Part shown: in pieces, positions 54,773 through 63,410 of the stretch | Layout: each line of letters starts with the position of its first letter | Numbering within the stretch: position 1 is the stretch's first letter | NCBI RefSeq assembly: GCF_023715685.1 | Contig: NZ_JAMBOQ010000003.1 | Location: 62,001-126,000 of the forward strand | Direction: 5' to 3' | Length of the DNA: 64,000 nucleotides | Source: Priestia aryabhattai | GTDB lineage: Bacteria > Bacillota > Bacilli > Bacillales > Bacillaceae_H | Translations under genes and position numbers: made by a program | The notes under the pieces: model-generated | Databases searched by the model: none | The model's input: only the letters and a program-made list of their open reading frames with translations | Told to the model about the DNA's origin: nothing

Positions 54773-55682
54773 ATTGTTTAGCTTCAACTGCTTTTGTACG
54801 AGGATTTCTTTTTGCGAAATCATCTGCAATCTCATCGAATGTTACCCATCTAACTCCTTCGTGAGAGCTGATATGCTGAATTAAACGTTCATGCATTTTT
54901 AGCACCTGAGGACGTCCGCTCACATCAGGGTGGATAGTCATCGTGAAGACTCCATAGTCCATATTCTCATATACCCAATCAAACTGATCTCTCCACATTT
55001 CTTCTAAGTCACGCGGATTTACAAAGCCATGGCTGTTGGGTGACTTCTTAATAAACATCATTGGAGGAAGGTCATCTAAATACCAGTTAGCTGGAATCTC
55101 TATTAAATCCGTTTCTTCCCCTCTTATTAGCGGTTTCATCCATTCATTTGCTTTTTTTGCATAATCAATTTTTGTCCAGTTGTCTCCAATCCTTACATAA
55201 TAAGGAGAAAAGTCATTATGCATCAAGCTGTGGTCGTACTTAATGTCATGTTTGTGTAGCAGTTCATTTGTTACATTAGAAAATTCCCACCAAGGTGCTA
55301 CATATCCTGTTGGCTTTTTACCGGAAAGTTCTTCGATTAATTTAAGCGATTTTAATAAGACTTCTTCCTCTTGTTGAGGAGTCATTGCAATAGGATTTTC
55401 ATGAGAATAGCCATGTGCTCCTACTTCATGGCCTCGTTTGACAACTTCTTTCATTTGTTCAGGAAACGTTTCGATAGAGTGACCGGGAATGAACCAAGTT
55501 GTTTTTAGCTGATACTTATCAAATAAATCCAATAGTCGGGGCGCTCCCACTTCTCCTGCAAATAACCCACGGGATATATCATCTGGAGAATCTTCACCTC
55601 CGTATGACCCCAACCAACCAGCGACAGCATCTACATCTACTCCGTAAGCTACTAAAATTTCTTTTTTATCCACAATGAACAA
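54768..55682 (-). CDS. Polysaccharide-deacetylase-fold hydrolase (cyclic imide hydrolase / HpPgdA-like)
   Basis: A 304-residue NodB-fold metal hydrolase. It strongly resembles, from memory, the Helicobacter HP0310 (PgdA) sequence and the Pseudomonas cyclic imide hydrolases of the same family: [33 protein letters not shown] (metal His-x3-His), [12 protein letters not shown] and [14 protein letters not shown]. It has no signal peptide, which argues against a cell-wall role. With a nitrilase-type amidohydrolase and NCS1 permease next door, opening of a cyclic imide, hydantoin or allantoin-like ring is more plausible. Transcribed from a sigma-54 promoter. Confidence 0.82.
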   Translation of the reverse strand: MFIVDKKEILVAYGVDVDAVAGWLGSYGGEDSPDDISRGLFAGEVGAPRLLDLFDKYQLKTTWFIPGHSIETFPEQMKEVVKRGHEVGAHGYSHENPIAMTPQQEEEVLLKSLKLIEELSGKKPTGYVAPWWEFSNVTNELLHKHDIKYDHSLMHNDFSPYYVRIGDNWTKIDYAKKANEWMKPLIRGEETDLIEIPANWYLDDLPPMMFIKKSPNSHGFVNPRDLEEMWRDQFDWVYENMDYGVFTMTIHPDVSGRPQVLKMHERLIQHISSHEGVRWVTFDEIADDFAKRNPRTKAVEAKQL

Positions 55683-55714
55683 CTCCTTCTTTATGATCTC
55701 TTATTAAGAGTTGT

Positions 55715-55731
55715 TGCAAAAAGTGTGCCAA
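55715..55731 (-). promoter_or_regulatory. Sigma-54 (-24/-12) promoter, leftward
   Basis: On the minus strand, TTGGCAC-ACTTT-TTGCA matches the consensus TGGCAC-N5-TTGCA exactly. The start codon of the deacetylase gene lies about 33 bp downstream, leaving a transcription start near 55703. Confidence 0.85.
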
Positions 55732-55905
55732 GTATAAAAAAGGAACAATCAGCGTCTTAACGAGAAGCTATGCTAGAAGAATAGGAGGCAATATGCGTAA
55801 AAGCATAAAAAATATGTTTTTTTGCATAGATTTCAGAAGATTCTTAATGATATGATATTATTTTTAAGAGTAGTTGAAAAATCTGATGGTTGGGGTGAGT
55901 GTAAT

Positions 55906-57606
55906 TTGTCGAATTCAAATCTTCATATGGTACAACATACATCTATACGAGCAATAGAAGAGTTAATTGAGGAATTTCCCTTTTCTATTGTTATTTATCA
56001 AAAGGATTTACAAATTAGAATTGCAAATAAAAGTGCAGAGTCACTTCCAAATGTTTTCTATCAGAATGAAGAGATAAAGCGACAGGTTCAAAGATGCTTT
56101 AGTCAGGAGAACAACAGCGAAGAACGTATTCAAGTAATAGACGGTCATAAAAAGTATATACAATTTTACTATATGAGCGAACTAGAGCTAGTTTCTGTCT
56201 TAATAATGGATGACTACATAACTGAATATGAAAAGTACAAATCAGAAAGTATGGACTTAAAAGCTATTTTTGAAACTTCTTATGACGTGATGTATGTGTC
56301 AGATGGCGAAGGAAATACCATTAGAGCAAGTTCAGCCTGTTTGGAGCTATGGGGGAAAAAAGAGAACGAGTTAATAGGAAGAAACGTCATTGATCTGGAG
56401 AAAGAAGGAATCTATACACCGTCTATTACACGATTAGTATTAGAACAAAAGAAAAAAATTTCTGCTATTCAGACTACTAAAGAAGGCAGAAGACTTATGG
56501 TTGTGGGAACGCCTATAAAGAACGAACAAGGAGAAGTTATCCGGGTTATTAATGCCTCAAGAGATATCACTGAAGTGAGTCAAATGCAGTCAGAAATCAG
56601 TGAGATGAAGCGATTAATTGCAGGTTACAAACAAGAACTTATGGAATTGAAAAAAGATAAAACAGAAAAGGTAAAACTGATTTCTTACAGCAAAAAAATG
56701 GAGAAGACTCTAGAACTAGCTAGACGGGTTGCTAATGTAGATTCTACTGTGCTTATTCTAGGGGAATCAGGGGTCGGAAAAGAAATGGTCGCCAATCTTA
56801 TCCATGAAACTAGTAATCGGAAAAACAGTCCATTTATAAAAGTAAACTGTGGCGCTATTCCTGAAAACTTGTTAGAGTCAGAGCTTTTTGGTTATGAAGG
56901 AGGAGCTTTTACAGGCGCAAAAAAGGAAGGGAAAATGGGACTTTTCGAATTAGCTAATAAAGGAACATTATTTTTAGATGAAATTGCGGAGATGCCTCTA
57001 GCCCTTCAAGTGAAATTACTAAGAGTCCTCCAAGAAAGAGAAGTAATGAGGGTGGGCGGAGTGAAGCCAGTTGCAGTTAATGTGCGAATTGTTGCAGCCA
57101 CCAATCGAAACTTGCATGAAGACGTTCAAAAAGGGAATTTTCGTGAAGATTTATACTATCGGCTAAACGTTATACCGCTGCCGATTTTACCGCTTCGCGA
57201 GCGCAGAGAAGATATTTTGCCTTTAGCTTCTTATTTTATTGAACAGTTTAATCAAAAATATTTAACGAAAAAAACGCTGTCAGCCGAAACGGCTGAAGCG
57301 TTTGAACTGTATAACTGGCCAGGAAATGTAAGAGAGCTTCAGAATATCGTGGAAAGACTCATTGTGATGTCAGATGGAGATGAAATTCAGCACTTGCATT
57401 TGCCAGAAGAGATTACAAACTTATCATCTAATAGAGACAAGGTACAGGTGCTAGACATCCTTCCTCTAAAAGAATGTGTGGAAATGGCTGAAAAACAGCT
57501 CTTACGTTTAGCTAAACAAAAATATTCCTCCACAGTCAAAATTGCCGATGCTTTACAGGTAAATCAATCAACCATTAGTCGAAAACTTCAAAAGTTAAAT
57601 GAATAG
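55906..57606 (+). CDS. Sigma-54-dependent enhancer-binding transcriptional activator (PAS-AAA-Fis)
   Basis: A 566-residue activator. Two PAS-like sensor domains (about 20-110 and 120-235) and a coiled linker precede the AAA+ domain with GESGVGKE (Walker A), the sigma-54 contact loop GAFTGAKKEGKMG and GTLFLDEIAEMP (Walker B); the C-terminus is a Fis-type HTH (VKIADALQVNQSTISRKLQ). It starts at TTG 55906 after GGGGTGAG; the frame opens earlier at 55822 without a ribosome site. It lies between the two sigma-54 promoters and probably drives both. Confidence 0.93.
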   Translation: MSNSNLHMVQHTSIRAIEELIEEFPFSIVIYQKDLQIRIANKSAESLPNVFYQNEEIKRQVQRCFSQENNSEERIQVIDGHKKYIQFYYMSELELVSVLIMDDYITEYEKYKSESMDLKAIFETSYDVMYVSDGEGNTIRASSACLELWGKKENELIGRNVIDLEKEGIYTPSITRLVLEQKKKISAIQTTKEGRRLMVVGTPIKNEQGEVIRVINASRDITEVSQMQSEISEMKRLIAGYKQELMELKKDKTEKVKLISYSKKMEKTLELARRVANVDSTVLILGESGVGKEMVANLIHETSNRKNSPFIKVNCGAIPENLLESELFGYEGGAFTGAKKEGKMGLFELANKGTLFLDEIAEMPLALQVKLLRVLQEREVMRVGGVKPVAVNVRIVAATNRNLHEDVQKGNFREDLYYRLNVIPLPILPLRERREDILPLASYFIEQFNQKYLTKKTLSAETAEAFELYNWPGNVRELQNIVERLIVMSDGDEIQHLHLPEEITNLSSNRDKVQVLDILPLKECVEMAEKQLLRLAKQKYSSTVKIADALQVNQSTISRKLQKLNE

Positions 57607-57614
57607 TAAGGTTT

Positions 57615-57662
57615 CAAAAGAAGTCTATCTTTTCCTTTTAAGAAGGTAGACTTCTTTTTATT
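57615..57662 (+). terminator. Terminator after the enhancer-binding protein gene
   Basis: AAAAGAAGTCTA and TAGACTTCTTTTTA around a 20-nt loop. Confidence 0.75.
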
Positions 57663-57675
57663 ATGCAAAGCCGCA

Positions 57676-57710
57676 TATATTGCAGGATTTTATATGTTCA
57701 CCTGCATATA
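57676..57710 (+). promoter_or_regulatory. Candidate upstream activator site (UAS)
   Basis: TATATTGCAGG and CCTGCATATA form an inverted repeat (one base gap) with 14 bp between them, centred about 90 bp upstream of the expected start. That is the normal place for an enhancer-binding protein site. Confidence 0.55.
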
Positions 57711-57759
57711 AAAAAACTTCTTAATAAATATAAAATAGCCCCGCCGCTCTTTTTCTAAA

Positions 57760-57777
57760 TTGGCATGCATCTTGCAA
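57760..57777 (+). promoter_or_regulatory. Sigma-54 (-24/-12) promoter, rightward
   Basis: TTGGCAT-GCATC-TTGCAA has the invariant GG and GC with correct 10-bp separation. It lies 44 bp before the dehydrogenase ATG. Confidence 0.85.
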
Positions 57778-57820
57778 TTAAGAAAATAAGCTAACTAATT
57801 GATAAAGGAGAGAATAGGAT

Positions 57821-58936
57821 ATGGTTGCTATTAAAAAAGAGGTTGAAAAAGGTAAAAAAGCTCCTGCTGGTTTTATGAAGGCAGTTGTTTATGAAGGTCA
57901 TAAGCAAGTTGGGCTTCAATATAAAGAAATTCCAAAGGCAGAAGCGGGAGAAGTAGTCATTAAAACGACTTCTACTACAATTTGCGGAACAGATATTCAT
58001 ATTTTACATGATGAACATAAAGTAGAAAAAAACCGAACGTTAGGACATGAGCATGTAGGAGTCGTTCATGAGGTAGGGGAAGGAGTAACAGGAATAAAAG
58101 TAGGAGCGCGCGTTATGTGCGGATCTTGTACACCTTGTGGTTCGTGTTATTATTGTCAAAAAAATTTATCTTCTCAATGCATAGGGCCAGAAGGAGATTT
58201 TAAAACTCCAGGAGGTTGGCGCTTAGGAAATACGATAGATGGAACGCATGCGGAGTATTTTAAGATGCCTTTTCCACAGTATAACTTAACTAAAATTCCC
58301 GATGAATTATCCGATGAAGATGTACTGCTGTTAACGGATATCGCTTCAACTGGAATTGCTGCAGCTGAAAACGCACAAATCCAAATAGGAGATATAGTCG
58401 CAGTCTTTGCTTGTGGTCCTGTAGGGCTTTGTGCCATTGCAGGGGCCAGATTAAAAGGAGCTAGCTTTATTATTGGAATAGATGGGAATTCCCAGCGCCT
58501 AGACTTGGCTAAAAAGATGGGGGCAGACATCACGTTAAACTTTAACGAAGTGAACGTAGTTGAAGAAATTATGAACTTATCAGGAAATAAAGGAATAGAA
58601 GTTGCTATTGAAGCATTAGGCAAAGAAGAAACTTTTCAACAGTGTTTAAAAGTGATTAGACGCGGAGGCTGTATTTCAAGCGTAGGCGTCTATTCGGGGC
58701 ATGTTGAGATTCCAATTGAACATTTTGCAAGCGGAATGGGAGATCACCGAATTGTAACAACTTTATGTCCTGGTGGAAGAGAACGTATGCAGCAACTTAT
58801 GAGCCTAGTTATCCAGCAGCGTATGGATTTAAAGCCCATGATTACACACCGCTTTACTATTGATGAAGCAATTGAAGCTTATAGATTATTTGAACATGCG
58901 GAAGATCAAATTATTAAACCAATTATTACGTTTTAA
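57821..58936 (+). CDS. Zinc-dependent medium-chain alcohol dehydrogenase
   Basis: A 371-residue MDR enzyme. Catalytic zinc site TICGTDIHI and GHEHVG, structural zinc cysteines CGSCTPCGSCYYC...SSQC, and ACGPVGLCAIAGA as the NAD(P) loop. An 18-residue lysine-rich N-terminal extension (KKEVEKGKKAPAG) precedes the usual start (MKAVVYEG). AAAGGAGAG precedes the ATG. First gene of the rightward sigma-54 operon; it may oxidise or reduce an alcohol or semialdehyde formed downstream in the pathway. Confidence 0.88.
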   Translation: MVAIKKEVEKGKKAPAGFMKAVVYEGHKQVGLQYKEIPKAEAGEVVIKTTSTTICGTDIHILHDEHKVEKNRTLGHEHVGVVHEVGEGVTGIKVGARVMCGSCTPCGSCYYCQKNLSSQCIGPEGDFKTPGGWRLGNTIDGTHAEYFKMPFPQYNLTKIPDELSDEDVLLLTDIASTGIAAAENAQIQIGDIVAVFACGPVGLCAIAGARLKGASFIIGIDGNSQRLDLAKKMGADITLNFNEVNVVEEIMNLSGNKGIEVAIEALGKEETFQQCLKVIRRGGCISSVGVYSGHVEIPIEHFASGMGDHRIVTTLCPGGRERMQQLMSLVIQQRMDLKPMITHRFTIDEAIEAYRLFEHAEDQIIKPIITF

Positions 58937-58955
58937 ATGTAGGAGGGGTAACAAA

Positions 58956-59756
58956 ATGAAACATCAAACATTTATAGCAGCTGCTGTTCAAATGAATTGT
59001 GAGCTTGGAAATGTATGCAGTAATTTGGAAAAAGCGTATCGGTTAATTGAACAAGCAGTTTCAAAAGGTGCCTCGTTTATTGTATTGCCAGAACTATTTA
59101 ATACGGGGTATCGAGTAGAGGTCAAAGACTGGCAATATGCTGAGTATATTCCGGGCTATACGAGTGAATGGCTCGTTCAAACTGCACAGAAGTTCAATGT
59201 GACAATAGCTGGGTGCATTTTAGAAAAAGAAAATGATTGTATATACGATACATGTCTAGTAGTAGACAAAGATGGAATTCAAGGAACATATAGAAAAATT
59301 TACTTATGGGATCAAGAAAAACAAAGGTTTCAAAAAGGGGACAGGTATGAGGTCACTCAATTAGGTGAAGTAACATTGGGCATGCAAATATGCTATGAAA
59401 TAGGGTTTCCAGAAGGTGCGCGCATGCTCACGTTAAAAGGAGCAAACGTGTTGATTTATTCTTCTGCATTTGGCTCCTTAAGAAGGTATGCATGGGATAT
59501 AGCGACTAAAGCAAGGGCTTTAGAGAACGGCTGCTTTGTTATTGCATCAAACCGTACGGGCACAGAAAAGAATGAAACAGTGTTTGGAGGAGGAAGTCGA
59601 ATTATAAACCCTCAAGGAAAAGTGTTAACAGAAGCTACAAAAGAAGATGAAATCATTGTTGCAGAAATTGATTTGATACAAGTAGAAGAACAGAGGAAGG
59701 CAATTCCCTATCTTTTAGATTTACAGAATGACATGTATAAAGAACTATCAAAGTAA
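58956..59756 (+). CDS. Nitrilase-superfamily carbon-nitrogen hydrolase
   Basis: A 266-residue amidohydrolase. The Glu-Lys-Cys triad is visible: E in FIVLPELFNTGY, K in GTYRKIYLW and C in GMQICYEIGFPEGAR. This subgroup includes beta-ureidopropionase/N-carbamoyl-amino-acid hydrolases and omega-amidases. I start at ATG 58956, after AGGAGGGG; the open frame extends 32 codons into the upstream gene without a ribosome site. It would hydrolyse the half-amide or carbamoyl acid released by ring opening (inference). Confidence 0.87.
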   Translation: MKHQTFIAAAVQMNCELGNVCSNLEKAYRLIEQAVSKGASFIVLPELFNTGYRVEVKDWQYAEYIPGYTSEWLVQTAQKFNVTIAGCILEKENDCIYDTCLVVDKDGIQGTYRKIYLWDQEKQRFQKGDRYEVTQLGEVTLGMQICYEIGFPEGARMLTLKGANVLIYSSAFGSLRRYAWDIATKARALENGCFVIASNRTGTEKNETVFGGGSRIINPQGKVLTEATKEDEIIVAEIDLIQVEEQRKAIPYLLDLQNDMYKELSK

Positions 59757-59800
59757 TGCACATGAAAAACTAACTATTTCATTAATAGGAGGAGTGCTAG

Positions 59801-61267
59801 TTGAAAAACTCATTGATTTCGAAAGATATTGTACCAACATTAGCAAAACAGCGTGTGATTTCAGGGTTTGGTTTCTTTAATATTTGGGTGGGGATGGCTG
59901 TTATTATTGCAACGTTTCAAATTGGTGCAAATGGAATTGACTCTATGTCTTTATGGAAGTTAGCAGGGGCAATTTTACTTGCTAATATTATCATTGCTAT
60001 TATTGGAAGCTTAAGTGGAGATATTGGAGTGGAGCACGGTCTTTCATTTGCTGCTTATTTACGCGCTCCTTTTGGAATTAAAGGTGTTCATATTCCGGCA
60101 GTTAGCAAAGGGATTATCGCGTCAATCTGGTTTGGCATTCAAACGTATTTAGGAGCTACAGCGATCAATTATATCTTTCATAGTTTAACAGGATTTGATT
60201 CTTGGTTTTTTTGGTATGTTGCATTTGCTGTTGTACAAATTATTAACACGGCAATGGGAATTAAAGCGATTGATCGTTTTGCAGTGGTTGCGGCACCTTC
60301 TATTATTTTAATCTCAGTGTGGATTTTCTTTAAGGTGGCAGGAATGGCAGACGATAAAGGAATTGATGTGTACAGCTATGTTGGAACAAAAGATACCACC
60401 ACTTGGTTTTTAGTTATGGCTGCTAATATGGGATTTTGGTCGGCACTCGCGGTGGATATTCCTAATATCACTCGATATGTAAAAGCACCTAAAAATGAAC
60501 GAAGCTGGTTGAAGCGAAACAAAAATAATTATATTCCGCATCTTACAGCTCTTCCTATCGTACAAACTTTTATGGGCGTGATTGGAGCTGTTAGTTTTCT
60601 CGGGACGGGTCTTTGGAATCCGATTGAAGTTATTCAACAAACTTCTACAGGATGGGTAATGGCTGTTGTGCTTATTATGGTGGTTTTAGCTCAGTGGTCT
60701 ACTAACTCTGCTGCTAATCTTATTCCAGCCTCTTTAACATTTGTTAATGCAGGTTCTCGCTTTAAGGTGTCATACACAGTGGGAATTATTCTAGCTGGAG
60801 TAGTAGGAACACTATTTCAGCCTTGGGCGATTTTAGATCAATTATTCATCTTTTTAGGGTATTATGGGGCTGTTTTATCTGCGCTTGCAGGGATTATGTT
60901 ATGTGATTATTACATTATTAGAAGGCGCCGTTTGAATGTAGAAGAACTATATGCAGAGCAAGGTCAATATAGATTTGATGGTGGAGTAAACTGGGCGGGT
61001 ATGATTTCATGGATCATAGCTGGAGGAGCGGCTATCTATTTTTTAGATTATATGTATATTGTTGGTTTTCCACTAGGAATAGCTTGTTACTATGTGTTAA
61101 TGAAAGCATGGTATTTAAAACGTCATCCTCAAAAAGAAATTGATAGTTGTTTCTCTGATGAATATTTAGGTACAACAGTAGGAAGAGATTGGCATATTGA
61201 AGTGCCGGAAGAAGCGATCCAGCCTTCTTTAAATGAAGTTGGAGTAAAGAAAGGGGATTTAGCATGA
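59801..61267 (+). CDS. NCS1-family nucleobase/ureide permease
   Basis: A 488-residue, 12-helix NCS1 transporter. The opening FGFFNIWVGMAVIIATFQIGA, LSFAAYLRAPFGIKGVHIPAV and MAANMGFWSALAVDIPNITRYVK segments match allantoin, hydantoin and uracil/cytosine permeases (PucI, Mhp1, CodB). It begins with TTG after AGGAGGAG. Its stop overlaps the SDR start by 4 nt. It supplies the substrate class expected of this operon: a small N-heterocycle. Confidence 0.9.
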   Translation: MKNSLISKDIVPTLAKQRVISGFGFFNIWVGMAVIIATFQIGANGIDSMSLWKLAGAILLANIIIAIIGSLSGDIGVEHGLSFAAYLRAPFGIKGVHIPAVSKGIIASIWFGIQTYLGATAINYIFHSLTGFDSWFFWYVAFAVVQIINTAMGIKAIDRFAVVAAPSIILISVWIFFKVAGMADDKGIDVYSYVGTKDTTTWFLVMAANMGFWSALAVDIPNITRYVKAPKNERSWLKRNKNNYIPHLTALPIVQTFMGVIGAVSFLGTGLWNPIEVIQQTSTGWVMAVVLIMVVLAQWSTNSAANLIPASLTFVNAGSRFKVSYTVGIILAGVVGTLFQPWAILDQLFIFLGYYGAVLSALAGIMLCDYYIIRRRRLNVEELYAEQGQYRFDGGVNWAGMISWIIAGGAAIYFLDYMYIVGFPLGIACYYVLMKAWYLKRHPQKEIDSCFSDEYLGTTVGRDWHIEVPEEAIQPSLNEVGVKKGDLA

Positions 61268-62016
61268 AGCTGCAAGGGAAAACAGCAATCATTACAGGAA
61301 GTGCAAGAGGAATTGGAAAAGGTATTGCGCTTGCTTATGCCAAAGAAGGAGCAAACTTAGTGTTAAACGTCTATGGCGTAGAACAACAAGAAATAGAAGA
61401 GCTCAGTACGGAAGTAAGTTCTTATGGTGGACAAGTTGTCATTATTGAAGGAGATATTACAAAGAAAGAGATCGTTGAGGAAATGGTTCAAACAGCTCTT
61501 TCACGTTTTCAGACCATTGACATTTTAGTGAATAATGCAGGAATTTTAACTCAAAGTTTATTAAAAGATATGGAAGAAGCTCAGTGGGACCAAATGATGA
61601 ATATTGATTTAAAATCAGTATTTCTAACCACAAGAACAGTTGTTCAGTATATGATAGCGCAAAAATCAGGAAGAATTATTAATATCGCGTCTCAAATTGG
61701 TCAAAAAGGCGGCGTAGAATTAAGCCACTATGCTGCTGCGAAAGCAGGAGTGATTGCTTTTACAAAATCCATTGCGCTCGAACTTGGAAAATATAATATT
61801 ACAGCAAATTGTATAGCGCCTGGGCCAATACAAACACAGCTTGTAGATGATATTAATGAAGAGTGGAAATTACAAAAACAAAAGGAATTAGCCGTTCCTC
61901 GATTTGGCACAGTGGAAGAAGTGGCACCAACAGCTGTTTTGTTAGCGAGTTCTCCAGATGGAAATATCTATACAGGGCAAACGTTGGGACCAAATAGTGG
62001 AGATGTTATGCTGTAA
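61264..62016 (+). CDS. SDR-family oxidoreductase (FabG-like)
   Basis: A 250-residue short-chain dehydrogenase. TGSARGIGKGIAL nucleotide loop, NNAG, catalytic Ser (IASQIGQKG) and YAAAKAG are intact. It is coupled to the NCS1 permease through an ATGA overlap. Likely acts on a hydroxy or keto acid intermediate; the exact reaction is unknown. Confidence 0.87.
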   Translation: MKLQGKTAIITGSARGIGKGIALAYAKEGANLVLNVYGVEQQEIEELSTEVSSYGGQVVIIEGDITKKEIVEEMVQTALSRFQTIDILVNNAGILTQSLLKDMEEAQWDQMMNIDLKSVFLTTRTVVQYMIAQKSGRIINIASQIGQKGGVELSHYAAAKAGVIAFTKSIALELGKYNITANCIAPGPIQTQLVDDINEEWKLQKQKELAVPRFGTVEEVAPTAVLLASSPDGNIYTGQTLGPNSGDVML

Positions 62017-62017
62017 T

Positions 62018-62056
62018 AAAAGAATGGTGCTGTTGTTACAGCACCATTTTTTTAAT
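62018..62056. terminator. Bidirectional terminator at the end of the sigma-54 operon
   Basis: AATGGTGCTG and CAGCACCATT around TTGTTA, followed by TTTTTT. Confidence 0.85.
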
Positions 62057-62523
62057 CAGCGATAAATCTTACTAATTGACACGTAATAAACCGTTAACTG
62101 TACAAGAGAAAGAAGCAAAAGAACGGCAATGGGATAAAAGCTAAAAGAATTTGGTAATAGCGGATAAAAAGCCATTAAGATAGCACCTATAGGAATAGAG
62201 AATAGGAGGAAAACAAAGGCTTTTTTGCAAGCTTCTGCTGTCATCATTTTTTCTCGCTCATCATCTTCTGCAAATTCAAAAGGAAATAATAAAAGCGAAA
62301 CGTTCTTCGTCTTTTTACGCACGCAGTAATAAAAAAATGAAACGATTAAAAGGACAATACAAGACGCAAAAGAGCCTATAGACATAGTAGCTTCCCAAGG
62401 GGGTTCTGGGTGCTTCATAATTTCGCTAAATTGAACATTTAAGTTTAAAAAATCATATAAAAACCAACCCACGCATAGCAGAGACACTACATTCAACAAA
62501 TAAGATTTAATAACATTACTCAA
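62056..62523 (-). CDS. Hypothetical four-helix membrane protein
   Basis: A 155-residue protein with four hydrophobic helices in two pairs and a charged cytoplasmic loop (EFAEDDEREKMMTAEACKK) between them. This layout is typical of small membrane proteins encoded with XRE regulators in Firmicutes. I start at TTG 62521-62523, nine bases after AAAGGAGG; a longer frame reaches 62556. It overlaps the regulator gene by 8 nt. Function unknown. Confidence 0.75.
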   Translation of the reverse strand: MSNVIKSYLLNVVSLLCVGWFLYDFLNLNVQFSEIMKHPEPPWEATMSIGSFASCIVLLIVSFFYYCVRKKTKNVSLLLFPFEFAEDDEREKMMTAEACKKAFVFLLFSIPIGAILMAFYPLLPNSFSFYPIAVLLLLSLVQLTVYYVSISKIYR

Positions 62524-62734
62524 ATTTTTTCTCCTCCTTTTGAAGTATAAAAACATCTTCCATTTTTAATTGAAAGACATCACAAATTGTTAAACCAAGT
62601 AGTAGGGAAGGAACGTAATTCCCCTTTTCAATAGCTGCAATGGTTTGGCGAGTGGCTCCAACTTTTTCAGCTAAATCTCCTTGCGTATATCCATGTTTAG
62701 CTCTAAGCTCTTTTACGCGATTAATAAGAGTCAA
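62516..62734 (-). CDS. XRE-family helix-turn-helix regulator (small Cro-like)
   Basis: About 72 residues, almost all HTH: RVKELRAKHGYTQGDLAEKVGATRQTIAAIEKG with the recognition helix TRQTIAAIE. Start is TTG 62734 or GTG 62743; GCGGGTG is closer to ideal spacing for the TTG. It is co-expressed with a membrane protein gene that overlaps its end, and probably autoregulates this pair. Confidence 0.82.
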   Translation of the reverse strand: MTLINRVKELRAKHGYTQGDLAEKVGATRQTIAAIEKGNYVPSLLLGLTICDVFQLKMEDVFILQKEEKKFE

Positions 62735-62844
62735 TATGATCACCCGCTGTCTTTTTAATAAAATTTGTTAAGTTGATTTAACATGATGTAAAGTTAATTT
62801 AACATCAATTGGATGATTTTTCAATAAATAATGGATGAAAAATA

Positions 62845-62885
62845 CAAAAAAGATCCTAGAAGAATTCTTCAGGATCTTTTTTGTT
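62845..62885 (-). terminator. Terminator after the small paralogue gene
   Basis: AAAAAGATCCT and AGGATCTTTTT around a 12-14-nt loop. Confidence 0.8.
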
Positions 62886-63066
62886 AATAAATTTCTTTAA
62901 TGCCAGACAAACGAATGGAAAAAGTGTTTTGTTTTTCATCTCGTAGGGAGAGGGTTTGGTCGGTTAGGTTTAAATTTTGGATTTTTCCTTTGAAGGTTTG
63001 AAGCAGGCCATTTTCGTAATAATTCACGGTTACATGTTTGTTTTTCTTTAATGCTTTTAAAATCAT
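62884..63066 (-). CDS. Small conserved protein, paralogue of 43216-43398
   Basis: A 60-residue protein beginning MILKALKKNK and ending SIRLSGIKEIY. It is over half identical to the protein at 43216 and the same length, with conserved NY, G-x-x-QT, KGxIQNLNL, QTL.L.DE and the RLS-I-K-IY tail. AAAGGAG precedes ATG. The strand-rich pattern suggests a small Sm/SH3-like barrel; not proven. Monocistronic. Confidence 0.72.
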   Translation of the reverse strand: MILKALKKNKHVTVNYYENGLLQTFKGKIQNLNLTDQTLSLRDEKQNTFSIRLSGIKEIY

Positions 63067-63111
63067 CTATTCATCTCCTTTCATGTGTGCATCTGTTATG
63101 AAAAGAAAGCT

Positions 63112-63149
63112 GTGTCTTAAGCATACGAATTTGGAGTATGCTCAAGACA
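63112..63149. repeat. Isolated 13-bp inverted repeat
   Basis: GTCTTAAGCATAC and GTATGCTCAAGAC pair with one mismatch around a 9-nt loop. It is not followed by a T run and does not adjoin a gene end. Confidence 0.45.
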
Positions 63150-63265
63150 GAATTATTATTATACAGCAAGATGAGAATAGTTTGCAGATAAATTGTGAAA
63201 AAATGCACAAGTTTGCAGTACGGGTGTTGCAATAGAATACAGTATATGAGAGGAGAAGGGATTTT

Positions 63266-63313
63266 ATGATGAAAAAGGTGATTTTAGTTTATTTATTTGT
63301 GGGTATTAGGTAA
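63266..63313 (+). pseudogene. Remnant of a gene start (15-codon signal-peptide-like ORF)
   Basis: AGGAGAAGGG precedes an ATG that opens a frame MMKKVILVYLFVGIR and then stops. It looks like the first part of a signal peptide of a gene whose remainder has been lost. A genuine micropeptide cannot be excluded. Confidence 0.35.
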
Positions 63314-63410
63314 ACTAGTAGATGAATTTAAAGAATCTATCTATAGTTGTGAAGGCTAAGATTTCATTTAATTTTCATTTTCTATGAGTATAATGATAAA
63401 GGTTTTCTAT

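Noticed and set aside
63038..63235. Plus-strand 65-codon frame opposite the small paralogue start
   Set aside because: No ribosome site for any of its start codons and it overlaps a better-supported gene antisense; the last 45 codons look protein-like but remain unsupported.
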